This document shows, in pieces, positions 1-5,046 of a stretch of DNA of 5,046 nt (positions are counted from its first letter, which is position 1; every line of letters begins with the position of its first letter). The DNA lies in the NCBI GenBank assembly GCA_030612565.1, contig JAUWNQ010000055.1, positions 1 to 5,046 on the forward strand, read 5' to 3'. This stretch comes from Candidatus Bipolaricaulota bacterium (GTDB lineage Bacteria > Bipolaricaulota > Bipolaricaulia > UBA7950 > UBA9294). The notes below the pieces were generated by a model, which saw nothing but the letters and a program-made list of their open reading frames with translations, was not told the DNA's origin and searched no databases. Position numbers and translations under genes: made by a program.

Positions 1-746
1 TTGGCGACGAGGACGCGCTGATTCGCGTCGATATGTCCGAGTATATGGAGCGTTTTTCCGTCTCTCGCCTTACCGGAGCCCCTCCGGGATACGTCGGTTA
101 CGAGGAGGCCGGTGAGCTGACGGAAAAGGTCCGCCACCGCCCCTATTCGGTAATCCTATTCGATGAGATCGAAAAAGCACACCACGATGTGTTCAACATC
201 CTGCTACAGGTTATGGAGGACGGAATCCTCACCGATTCACAAGGTAGGAGGATAGACTTCCGTAACGCCGTTCTTATCATGACCTCGAACGTGGGGAGCG
301 AGATGATCACCGATCGAGACACCCTTGGGTTCAGCGACACCGAGGTCGATTCGGCGGAGTCCTACCAGAATATGAAAGACAGGGTGTTAGGTGAAGTGCA
401 TAAGTCATTCCGCCCGGAGTTCATGAACAGGCTCGACGACCTGATCGTCTTCCATCAGTTGACAAAGGAGCAGGTATTGGAGATCGCCGACCTGATGCTC
501 GGGGAGTTGAAGGAGCGCCTGTGGGAGGAGCACGAGATCACTCTCACCTTCGACGACTCAGCGAGCGAGGTCTTGATCGAGAAGGGGTACGATGCAAAAT
601 ACGGCGCGCGCCCGATGCGCCGCACGATCGAACAACTGATCGAGAACCCGATCTCAGAGCTGATCCTTTCAGGGACATTCGGCCGCGGCTCGGTTATTCT
701 CGCCGCGGCGGATGGGGAGCAGATAGCGTTCTCCAAAGGGGAGTAG
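1..746 (+). CDS. clpC: ATP-dependent Clp protease ATP-binding subunit ClpC, C-terminal part (5' end outside window)
   Basis: This is the C-terminal piece of a Hsp100/Clp AAA+ unfoldase, which threads substrates into the ClpP peptidase in the cytoplasm. The frame is open from the window edge (first full codon at nt 3, reading GDEDALIRVDMSEYMERF), so the start is upstream. Seen in order: the pore loop GYVG (nt 87-98), Walker B ILFDE (nt 153-167), sensor 1 MTSN (nt 279-290), the arginine-finger region FRPEFMNRLDD (Arg codon nt 429-431) and sensor 2 GARPMRR (Arg codon nt 609-611), followed by a D2-small domain. The Walker A of this module, the first AAA+ module and the N-terminal domain are not in the window. 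The stretch LGF...MKDRVLGEVHKSFRPEF and the short tail resemble ClpC more than ClpB. Its TAG stop lies one base before radA, supporting an operon. ClpB or ClpE would be the alternatives; ClpC is preferred from similarity and from the radA neighbour. Confidence 0.93.
   Translation, partial: GDEDALIRVDMSEYMERFSVSRLTGAPPGYVGYEEAGELTEKVRHRPYSVILFDEIEKAHHDVFNILLQVMEDGILTDSQGRRIDFRNAVLIMTSNVGSEMITDRDTLGFSDTEVDSAESYQNMKDRVLGEVHKSFRPEFMNRLDDLIVFHQLTKEQVLEIADLMLGELKERLWEEHEITLTFDDSASEVLIEKGYDAKYGARPMRRTIEQLIENPISELILSGTFGRGSVILAAADGEQIAFSKGE
737..743 (+). promoter_or_regulatory. Shine-Dalgarno for radA, inside the clpC 3' end
   Basis: AGGGGAG ends four bases before the GTG at 748 and overlaps the last codons of clpC. 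It decides the radA start: in that frame the nearest upstream stop is TAG at 724-726, and no ATG, GTG or TTG codon lies between it and 748. The position implies coupling of radA translation to clpC termination (inference). Confidence 0.75.
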
Positions 747-747
747 A

Positions 748-2094
748 GTGGGTTTTAGGTGTGGCCAGTGCGGCTATCAATCGGTAAAGTGGCTCGGCCG
801 CTGCCCGAATTGTGGCGAATGGGACACCTTGCTCCCCCTTGCCAAAGAGAGTCGAGATGATCAGGAGATCTCCTCATGGATCGGCGAGGAGCTTCTTCCT
901 ATCAGCCAGATCGACCTGGGGAAAGTCGAGCGCCTGACGACCGGAACAGGAGAGATCGATCGCTTGTTAGGGGGCGGACTCGTCCCTGGCTCCGTGATCC
1001 TTTTCGGGGGAGAGCCCGGGGTGGGGAAATCGACCCTCCTCCTACAGGTGGCCCAGGAGCTCGCCACGCGTTACGGAAATATCCTCTATATCTCGGGAGA
1101 GGAGTCGGCAGCGCAGATCAAGCTGCGGGCGAGCCGGCTCGGGGTGACAGACGATCACCTCTACGTCCTCTCCGAACAGAGGCTGAGCCTCATCCTCGCC
1201 GCAGTCGAGCGGGTGTCACCACACGTCCTGATCGTCGACTCGATTCAGACAACCCTCTCTTCAGAGGTTCCCGGCGAGGCGGGGAGTATACGGCAGATGC
1301 GGGAGACGAGCGCCGAGTTGACCCGCCTCACAAAGGCGCGCAAGATGACGACCTTCCTCGTGGGACATATCACCAAAGGGGGGGCGTTCGCCGGACCGAA
1401 GACGGTCGAACACCTAGTCGATGTCGCGCTCTACCTCGAGGGGAGCCGGGGAGAGGACGTGCGGATCCTCCGGTCGGTGAAGAATAGGTTCGGCGCGACG
1501 AATGAGATCGTTGTCTTCCAGATGCAGTCCAGCGGGTTGAGAGCGATCACCGACCCGTCCCGCTTCTTTCTCGAAGAGCACCAGGCAGAGTCCCGCGTGG
1601 GGACCGTCGTCGTTCCTGTTCTCGAAGGGACGCGTCCGATCCTGGTGGAGCTGCAAGCCCTGGTCTCGCCGACAGGAGGCTATGGCACACCACAGCGACG
1701 CTGCACAGGTTTGGATTACAACCGGGTGCTGTTGCTCTTAGCGGTCATCGAACGCCAACTTGGGGTGCACACCGGTGGCGCCGATGTCTACCTGAGCATC
1801 GCCGGAGGATTGGAGACACGGGAACGCGCACTCGACCTTGGAGTCGTTGCGGCAGTCATCTCCAGCCTCCGCAACCGCCCCCTTCCCAAGCGGACTGTTG
1901 TCATCGGCGAGGTCGGTCTCTCCGGGGAGGTACGCGGGGTGAAGAAACTGCGCGAGCGGATCACCGAGGCAGGCAAACTCGGTTACGAACAGGTGATCAT
2001 TCCAGCAAAAGGAAAACCCTCCTCGCGAACAAAGGTGGAGATAGTCCCGGTGGCAACGATCAACGAAGCGATGGACGCCCTCGCGCTCGGGTAG
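748..2094 (+). CDS. radA: DNA repair and recombination ATPase RadA (Sms)
   Basis: RadA is a RecA-related, ring-forming DNA motor that promotes branch migration and processing of recombination intermediates. The 448-residue length is normal for the family. Domains seen: an N-terminal four-cysteine zinc finger (Cys5, Cys8, Cys19, Cys22); a RecA-like ATPase with Walker A at 88-96 (GEPGVGKST) and Walker B around 160-164 (VLIVD); the RadA signature KNRFG at 245-249; and a C-terminal Lon-protease-like domain from about 270, including GEVGLSGEVRGV at 387-398. In place of the Lon GPSAG serine motif it has RALDLG (360-365), as expected because this domain is a non-proteolytic DNA-binding scaffold in RadA. 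The start is GTG, only three codons before the first zinc-finger residues, giving a shorter N-terminus than many homologues. It follows clpC by one base; in Bacillota the next gene is often disA, but here it is punA after a repeat-bearing spacer. No key residue is missing. Confidence 0.97.
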   Translation: MGFRCGQCGYQSVKWLGRCPNCGEWDTLLPLAKESRDDQEISSWIGEELLPISQIDLGKVERLTTGTGEIDRLLGGGLVPGSVILFGGEPGVGKSTLLLQVAQELATRYGNILYISGEESAAQIKLRASRLGVTDDHLYVLSEQRLSLILAAVERVSPHVLIVDSIQTTLSSEVPGEAGSIRQMRETSAELTRLTKARKMTTFLVGHITKGGAFAGPKTVEHLVDVALYLEGSRGEDVRILRSVKNRFGATNEIVVFQMQSSGLRAITDPSRFFLEEHQAESRVGTVVVPVLEGTRPILVELQALVSPTGGYGTPQRRCTGLDYNRVLLLLAVIERQLGVHTGGADVYLSIAGGLETRERALDLGVVAAVISSLRNRPLPKRTVVIGEVGLSGEVRGVKKLRERITEAGKLGYEQVIIPAKGKPSSRTKVEIVPVATINEAMDALALG

Positions 2095-2097
2095 GAT

Positions 2098-2187
2098 GAT
2101 TGAGCAATTGAACGATTTAGTGATTGAATGATTGAGCGATTTAACACCGCAATCTCCCGATCACTCAATCATTCAATCGCTAAATCG
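2098..2187 (+). repeat. Degenerate octanucleotide repeat arranged as a long inverted repeat
   Basis: Six contiguous 8-bp units fill 2098-2145 (GATTGAGC, AATTGAAC, GATTTAGT, GATTGAAT, GATTGAGC, GATTTAAC). After a short GC-richer loop the same words return on the opposite strand. Arms 2113-2140 and 2160-2187 are 28 nt each and complementary apart from two transition differences; one of these is a G-U pair and the other an A-C mismatch in the transcript. The loop is 19 nt (2141-2159). No T-run follows the right arm, so it is not a conventional intrinsic terminator. The right arm ends five bases before the purine-rich Shine-Dalgarno of punA, so if transcribed from upstream the structure would sit in the punA leader. 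It may be one copy of a dispersed intergenic repeat family (inference). Confidence 0.85.
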
Positions 2188-2202
2188 AAATAAGGGGGAG
2201 CA

Positions 2203-3072
2203 ATGAATGATACTCGCATGGAGATGTTGGAGAAGGCGGTCGCCGCGCTCAAGGCGCGACTCCCGAAGAAACCAGGGGTTACACCAGAGGTTACGCCAGA
2301 GATTGCGCTTGTCCTTGGATCGGGCCTCTCAGAGGCGTTCAGTATTCCTGAGGGAGGAGTGCGCATCCAATGGGGAGAGATCCCTGGATTTCCGCTTCCG
2401 ACCGTGGCCGGACACAGCGGGGAATTCTGGGCCGGGGAGATCCACGGAAAGATGGTCCTTGTCCAGCGGGGACGGACACATTTCTACGAGGGCTACTCCT
2501 TGGACGAGGTCGTTTTCGCCACGCGTCTCTTCGCCCTTCTCGGGATCAAGACCCTCATCGTGACCAACGCCTCAGGCGCGATCAACCGCGAGTACTCTGC
2601 TGGAGATCTTGTACTGATCTCCGATCACATCAACATGTTGGGAGAAAACCCATTGCGCGGAGGTAACTTAGACAGACTCGGACCGCGCTTCTCCGACATG
2701 TCCGCTGCATACAGCCCACGCCTGCGCACACTGGCCAAAGATGCAGCAGAAGAGGAGAAGATCGCGCTGCGAGAAGGAGTGTACCTTGCCGCGCTCGGAC
2801 CTTCCTACGAAACCCCGGCCGAGATCCGCGCCTTCCGCGCCATGGGAGCGGACCTTGTAGGGATGTCGACCGTTCCCGAGGTGATCGTCGCCGCACACGC
2901 CGGTATGGAGGTGCTCGGGATCTCCTGTGCGACGAACCTCGCTGCGGGGGTCGATCCAAGCGCATCTCTCTCCCATGAGGAAGTGATCGAGACGACCCGG
3001 CGCGTAGGGGAAACCATGCGACGGCTGTTGTTCGCGGTGATCAAACGCCTGGGGTCGGATTTTGACTTGTGA
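2203..3072 (+). CDS. punA: Purine nucleoside phosphorylase, trimeric (PNP/MTAP family)
   Basis: The enzyme cleaves purine (deoxy)ribonucleosides with phosphate to free base and (deoxy)ribose 1-phosphate, in cytoplasmic purine salvage. The 289-residue product has the usual length of the trimeric, mammalian-like class. Residues matching the known human PNP active site by motif: phosphate site LGSGLS (38-43, Ser40), AGHSG (69-73), GRTHFYEGYS (90-99, with Arg91, His93, Tyr95), NASGA (122-126), GPSYET (199-204, with Tyr202 and Glu203), GMSTVPE (220-226, with Met221 and Ser222), Asn245 and His258. Glu203 with Asn245 is the pair associated with 6-oxopurine preference, so inosine and guanosine are the likely substrates. 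The chosen ATG follows AAGGGGGAG (2192-2200) at short spacing; ATGs at 2218 and 2224 are possible but lie too far from that site. A four-residue duplication (VTPEVTPE, 27-34) precedes the first beta strand. The gene is separated from radA by the octamer repeat, and no clear promoter of its own was found. A methylthioadenosine phosphorylase is less likely given Glu203 and Asn245. Confidence 0.95.
   Translation: MNDTRMEMLEKAVAALKARLPKKPGVTPEVTPEIALVLGSGLSEAFSIPEGGVRIQWGEIPGFPLPTVAGHSGEFWAGEIHGKMVLVQRGRTHFYEGYSLDEVVFATRLFALLGIKTLIVTNASGAINREYSAGDLVLISDHINMLGENPLRGGNLDRLGPRFSDMSAAYSPRLRTLAKDAAEEEKIALREGVYLAALGPSYETPAEIRAFRAMGADLVGMSTVPEVIVAAHAGMEVLGISCATNLAAGVDPSASLSHEEVIETTRRVGETMRRLLFAVIKRLGSDFDL
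2277..2300 (+). repeat. 12-bp tandem duplication within punA
   Basis: Two adjacent 12-bp units, GGTTACACCAGA and GGTTACGCCAGA, differ at one base and encode most of the repeated residues VTPE-VTPE. They sit in the linker between the N-terminal helix and the first beta strand, outside the catalytic motifs. The in-frame length suggests a tolerated recent slippage duplication (inference). Confidence 0.8.
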
Positions 3073-3086
3073 CTTTCTTTAGTACG

Positions 3087-3120
3087 GCGGGAAAATTCAA
3101 AAATCAAGATCTGAACCCGC
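3087..3120 (+). other. Weak stem-loop downstream of punA
   Basis: GCGGG (3087-3091) can pair with CCCGC (3116-3120), and internally TTCA (3096-3099) with TGAA (3112-3115) around an A-rich loop. It begins 14 bases after the punA stop. No T-run follows, so it is not a convincing intrinsic terminator; it might protect or pause the punA transcript, or be chance. Confidence 0.3.
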
Positions 3121-3140
3121 GGACAGAATAGCGCCAACTT

Positions 3141-3172
3141 CGATGAATAGGGATGTCTGATACCTTGCATCG
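3141..3172 (+). promoter_or_regulatory. Nested imperfect palindrome overlapping the gdhA -35, possible operator
   Basis: Outer arms CGATG (3141-3145) and CATCG (3168-3172) enclose inner arms AGGGAT (3149-3154) and ATACCT (3160-3165), which match at five of six positions around a 5-bp spacer. The two pairs are centred within one base of each other. The right side covers the candidate -35 hexamer, a usual position for a repressor site. No known regulator motif was recognised and chance is possible. Confidence 0.3.
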
Positions 3173-3192
3173 CTTGAGTCCATCTGTATAAT
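3165..3192 (+). promoter_or_regulatory. Sigma70-type promoter for gdhA
   Basis: A perfect -10 hexamer TATAAT (3187-3192) lies 16 bp after TTGCAT (3165-3170), which matches the -35 consensus at its first three bases. Transcription would begin near 3199, leaving a leader of about 70 nt before the gdhA ATG. The -10 is strong; the -35 is weak, so activation or an operator effect is possible. Confidence 0.65.
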
Positions 3193-3210
3193 CTCGCCGC
3201 CGTGCTCGGA

Positions 3211-3229
3211 GGGAAATTTCCCCTTTTTT
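3211..3229 (+). promoter_or_regulatory. Palindrome followed by a T-run in the gdhA leader (attenuator-like)
   Basis: The perfect 12-bp palindrome GGGAAATTTCCC (3211-3222) is followed after one C by six T residues (3224-3229), all inside the predicted gdhA leader. The layout resembles a weak intrinsic terminator, but a self-complementary palindrome folds with few pairs (about GGGA/TCCC around AATT), so termination efficiency is doubtful. It could instead be a protein-binding site. Confidence 0.3.
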
Positions 3230-3248
3230 GAGGAGGCGAATCGTTTCA

Positions 3249-3266
3249 ACGACTTTAGGAGGTCGT
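3249..3266 (+). promoter_or_regulatory. gdhA Shine-Dalgarno within a small hairpin
   Basis: AGGAGGT (3257-3263) is a near-perfect ribosome binding site seven bases before the ATG at 3271, and it fixes that start. ACGAC (3249-3253) and GTCGT (3262-3266) can pair with an 8-nt loop holding most of the Shine-Dalgarno. The same ACGA can alternatively pair with the upstream TCGT (3241-3244), so the two folds exclude each other. Whether this regulates translation is inference. Confidence 0.5.
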
Positions 3267-3270
3267 AGAT

Positions 3271-4563
3271 ATGGCCGATGCCCCAACTCTAAACCCGTTC
3301 GAAATCGCGCAGAAACAGCTTGACAAGGCCGCGAAGGCGCTCAACCTGGATCCGCAGATTACCGCTATCCTCAGGGAACCGCTGCGCACCTTCGAGATGC
3401 GTCTCCCTGTGCGTATGGATGATGGCACGATCAAGGTCTTTCATGGTTTTCGCGTTCAGCACAACGATGCTCGCGGACCAACAAAGGGAGGGATTCGTTT
3501 CCATCCAAATGAGACGATCGACACGGTGAAAGCGCTCGCTGCCTGGATGACATGGAAGTGCGCCGTTGTCGATATCCCCCTTGGGGGAGCGAAGGGGGGA
3601 GTCATTGTCGACCCCTCTACCCTGTCCAATGGGGAGAAGGAGCGCCTCTGCCGGACATGGATGGAACAGATGTGGAAGAACGTGGGAAATCGCGTCGATA
3701 TTCCCGCCCCCGATGTTGGGACCACTCCTCAGATGATGGGATGGATGATGGACGAGTACAGCAAGCGGGTCGGTGAATACACCCCTGGTGTGATCACCGG
3801 AAAGCCGCTTGGCGGTGGTGGCTCACTCGGACGGACGGCAGCTACAGGTTTTGGGGTGATCGTCACCGTACGTGAGGCGTTGAAGGTATTGGGAATCGAT
3901 TCCCACGGGGCGACCGCGGCGATTCAGGGATTCGGAAACGTCGCCCAATACGCAGCGCTCAACTTTGTCAACATGCTCGGTGGCAAGGTTGTCTGTGTCT
4001 CCTGTTGGGATCGGGACGACCGCAAGGCATACACCTTCAGCAATGAGCATGGTATCGATGCAAAATACCTGCAGTCGATCACCGATCAGTACGGCACGAT
4101 CGATAAGGAGCAGGCTAAAGCCGCCGGATACACAATCGAGGACGGGGATGCATGGTACAACAAGGACGTCACAGTCCTGATTCCTTCGGCGTTAGAGAAC
4201 GCCATTTCCCCTGAGGTTGCTGAAAAGATCAAGCCGAACGTCAAGATCCTTGCCGAGGCAGCGAACGGGCCGACCGTCCCTGAAGCCGAGCCGATTCTCG
4301 AGCAGAAAGGAATCTACGTAATTCCCGATTTCCTGTGTAACGCTGGCGGGGTAACCTGTTCCTACTTTGAAGGCGTGCAGAACGACATGAACTTCTATTG
4401 GACAGAGGAAGAGGTGAACGAGAAGCTGGACCATAAGATGAAGGAGGCCTTCTACGGTGTCCACAACATGGCCCAGTCGGCGGGCGTCGACAACCGTACA
4501 GCAGCCTATATGATCGCTGTGCAGCGTGTCGCGACAGCGATGCGTCTGCGCGGTTGGGTCTAG
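3271..4563 (+). CDS. gdhA: Glutamate dehydrogenase (hexameric, Glu/Leu/Phe/Val dehydrogenase family)
   Basis: The enzyme interconverts glutamate and 2-oxoglutarate plus ammonium with NAD(P), in the cytoplasm, linking nitrogen and carbon metabolism. The 430-residue length is typical of the small hexameric class. Seen in order: the N-terminal substrate domain with TKGGIRFHP (71-79, Lys72), Lys96 in MTWKCAVVD, catalytic Lys108 in PLGGAKGG, PAPDVGT with Asp148, the loop GGSLGRTAATG (183-193), a Rossmann fold with GFGNVA (220-225), LIPSALENAI (303-312), EAANGPTVPEA (329-339) and NAGGVTCSYFE (357-367, Ser364). These match the known lysines, aspartate and serine of clostridial GDH, favouring glutamate over leucine or phenylalanine. 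The end of the second Rossmann strand reads VCVSCWDRDD, with Cys245 where many homologues have Asp, so NAD versus NADP preference cannot be read simply. The gene is monocistronic: it has its own promoter and leader, a strong Shine-Dalgarno, and its own terminator. Confidence 0.96.
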   Translation: MADAPTLNPFEIAQKQLDKAAKALNLDPQITAILREPLRTFEMRLPVRMDDGTIKVFHGFRVQHNDARGPTKGGIRFHPNETIDTVKALAAWMTWKCAVVDIPLGGAKGGVIVDPSTLSNGEKERLCRTWMEQMWKNVGNRVDIPAPDVGTTPQMMGWMMDEYSKRVGEYTPGVITGKPLGGGGSLGRTAATGFGVIVTVREALKVLGIDSHGATAAIQGFGNVAQYAALNFVNMLGGKVVCVSCWDRDDRKAYTFSNEHGIDAKYLQSITDQYGTIDKEQAKAAGYTIEDGDAWYNKDVTVLIPSALENAISPEVAEKIKPNVKILAEAANGPTVPEAEPILEQKGIYVIPDFLCNAGGVTCSYFEGVQNDMNFYWTEEEVNEKLDHKMKEAFYGVHNMAQSAGVDNRTAAYMIAVQRVATAMRLRGWV

Positions 4564-4594
4564 CCCATCTCTTGAGTAAGCCGGAATAAATACG

Positions 4595-4636
4595 AGGCGG
4601 GCCTCTCGCAAGAAGAGATAGGCCCGCCTTTTGTTT
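4595..4636 (+). terminator. Rho-independent terminator of gdhA
   Basis: AGGCGGGCCT (4595-4604) pairs perfectly with AGGCCCGCCT (4620-4629), with further CTC/GAG pairing inside around a small loop. It is followed by TTTTGTTT (4629-4636). It begins 32 bases after the gdhA stop. A very GC-rich 10-bp stem plus T-tract is a canonical intrinsic terminator and isolates the next gene from gdhA transcription. Confidence 0.93.
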
Positions 4637-4648
4637 CTGAGCGCAGGC

Positions 4649-4677
4649 TTGCCAAGCAAACCTTATAGGGCTAAAAT
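4649..4677 (+). promoter_or_regulatory. Near-consensus sigma70 promoter for the Crp/Fnr-like gene
   Basis: TTGCCA (4649-4654) and TAAAAT (4672-4677) each match consensus at five of six positions and are separated by exactly 17 bp. The predicted transcription start is near 4683-4685, only a few bases before the ATG at 4687, so the message would be leaderless or nearly so. It lies just after the gdhA terminator, as expected for an independent unit. Confidence 0.65.
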
Positions 4678-4686
4678 GCGGATAGA

Positions 4687-5046
4687 ATGACTATTAACGC
4701 CACAATGATCGAGGAGAGAAGGGAGTTTCTGGCGAGCAGCTTCCCCTCCCTGGAACCAGAAGAAGTCGATTAATTACAGCAGATATCCCTTGAAGTTAAC
4801 TATGATAGAGGAGAGTTCATTGCTCAAGAGGGATCTTATGCTGCCGGGGTATATATCGTACAATCCGGGCTCGTCTCGATCGGCAAATACGCAAGCAAAG
4901 GGTGGGAGAAGCGCACTCTCCGGTTCCTTGCGGTCAGCGAGATGTTCGGCTTGGAGACGGTCTTTCTAGAACGGGACCCAGTTAATGTGCAGTTTGCAAA
5001 AGCGCTCATGGAATCCTCCTTAATCTTCTTCGAGCGATCGAACATT
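4687..5046 (+). pseudogene. Crp/Fnr-type transcriptional regulator, interrupted by an in-frame TAA; 3' end outside window
   Basis: The frame from ATG 4687 reads MTINATMIEERREFLASS, continues to ...EPEEVD, meets TAA at 4771-4773, and resumes in the same frame as LQQISLEVNYDRGEFIAQEG and on to the window edge. Joined, it is the start of a Crp/Fnr protein: an N-terminal helix, then a cNMP-binding-type beta barrel recognised by YDRGEFIAQEGS, GVYIVQSGLVSIGKY, RFLAVSEMFGLE and the strand ALMESSLIFFE. The cAMP-pocket GE/R signature of Crp is not evident, so a different ligand or none is likely. The DNA-binding helix-turn-helix would be beyond the window. After the TAA there is no in-frame ATG, GTG or TTG start until ATG 4942, which would delete most of the barrel, so reinitiation would not give a sound protein. 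The ATG at 4705 is an alternative start; neither has a good Shine-Dalgarno, though the upstream promoter fits leaderless translation. Nonsense mutation or sequence error is most likely; family assignment is firm, functionality is not. Confidence 0.75.

Noticed and set aside
876..1487. 203-codon ORF in another frame within radA
   Set aside because: It lies wholly inside radA, and its Arg/Pro/Gly-rich translation is typical of an out-of-frame read of GC-rich coding DNA.
1807..1945. Active Lon-type protease domain in RadA
   Set aside because: The catalytic serine motif is replaced (RALDLG), which is normal for RadA, where the domain is structural and binds DNA.
2113..2187. Intrinsic terminator of radA
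   Set aside because: The stem is long but AT-rich and is followed by AAATAAGGGGG rather than a T-run, so it lacks the defining feature.
2098..2187. CRISPR array or transposon end
   Set aside because: The units are 8 bp, contiguous and without spacers. There is no adjacent cas gene or transposase and no target-site duplication that I could see.
2630..2976. Two overlapping minus-strand ORFs opposite punA
   Set aside because: Both are antisense shadows of a well-conserved enzyme; their translations are arginine- and serine-rich with no recognisable domain.
3202..3231. Short leader peptide (GTG start, nine codons) in the gdhA leader
   Set aside because: It has no convincing ribosome binding site, and its codons (encoding VLGGKFPLF) are not enriched for glutamate or any regulatory amino acid.
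4192..4659. 155-codon minus-strand ORF over the gdhA end and terminator
   Set aside because: It is antisense to conserved GDH motifs, runs through the terminator hairpin and has no recognisable protein features.
4676..4690. Four-codon upstream ORF (ATG at 4676) overlapping the regulator start
   Set aside because: Its ATG overlaps the predicted -10 hexamer and lies upstream of the likely transcription start, so it is probably not transcribed.
4771..4773. TAA reassigned to an amino acid in this organism
   Set aside because: clpC, radA, punA and gdhA contain no internal TAA over about 1400 codons, whereas a reassigned TAA would be expected inside some of them. None of these four genes ends in TAA, but that sample is too small to matter.

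Overview
The window is bacterial chromosomal DNA with moderately high GC. All clear genes lie on the + strand. It looks like housekeeping and central-metabolism territory: there are no transposases, phage genes, CRISPR arrays or RNA genes that I can see. The adjacency of clpC and radA, separated by one base, is the arrangement known from Bacillota (ctsR-mcsA-mcsB-clpC-radA-disA) and some other non-proteobacterial lineages. The glutamate dehydrogenase is of the hexameric, catabolic or redox-balancing type common in anaerobes and thermophiles. I cannot assign a phylum from the sequence alone.

Layout. Bases 1-746 hold the 3' end of clpC (second AAA+ module and C-terminal domain). radA follows at 748-2094, using a GTG start whose ribosome binding site lies inside the end of clpC, so the two are almost certainly co-transcribed and probably translationally coupled. 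Bases 2095-2202 hold an unusual AT-rich element: degenerate 8-bp units (consensus near GATTGARY) on one arm and their inverted counterparts on the other, able to form a stem of about 28 bp ending five bases before the ribosome binding site of the next gene. punA, a trimeric purine nucleoside phosphorylase, occupies 2203-3072. Bases 3073-3270 hold an imperfect palindrome abutting a sigma70-like promoter (3165-3192), then a leader of about 70 nt with a palindrome plus T-run and a small hairpin that places the Shine-Dalgarno in its loop. gdhA (glutamate dehydrogenase) runs from 3271 to 4563 and is closed by a textbook intrinsic terminator (4595-4636).

After the terminator a near-consensus promoter (4649-4677) leads almost directly into a Crp/Fnr-type regulator starting at 4687. 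Its reading frame is clear from 4687 to the window end except for a single in-frame TAA at 4771-4773, which separates a 28-codon N-terminal piece from the cyclic-nucleotide-binding-type beta barrel. No frameshift is needed to join the halves. This interrupted regulator, with a strong intact promoter, is the most noteworthy item in the window; a nonsense mutation, an assembly or sequencing error, and (much less likely) stop-codon readthrough are the candidate explanations.

Functionally the window combines protein quality control (ClpC), recombination and repair (RadA), purine salvage (PunA) and nitrogen/carbon exchange (GDH). Only the clpC-radA pair looks like a functional operon; gdhA and the regulator each have their own promoter.
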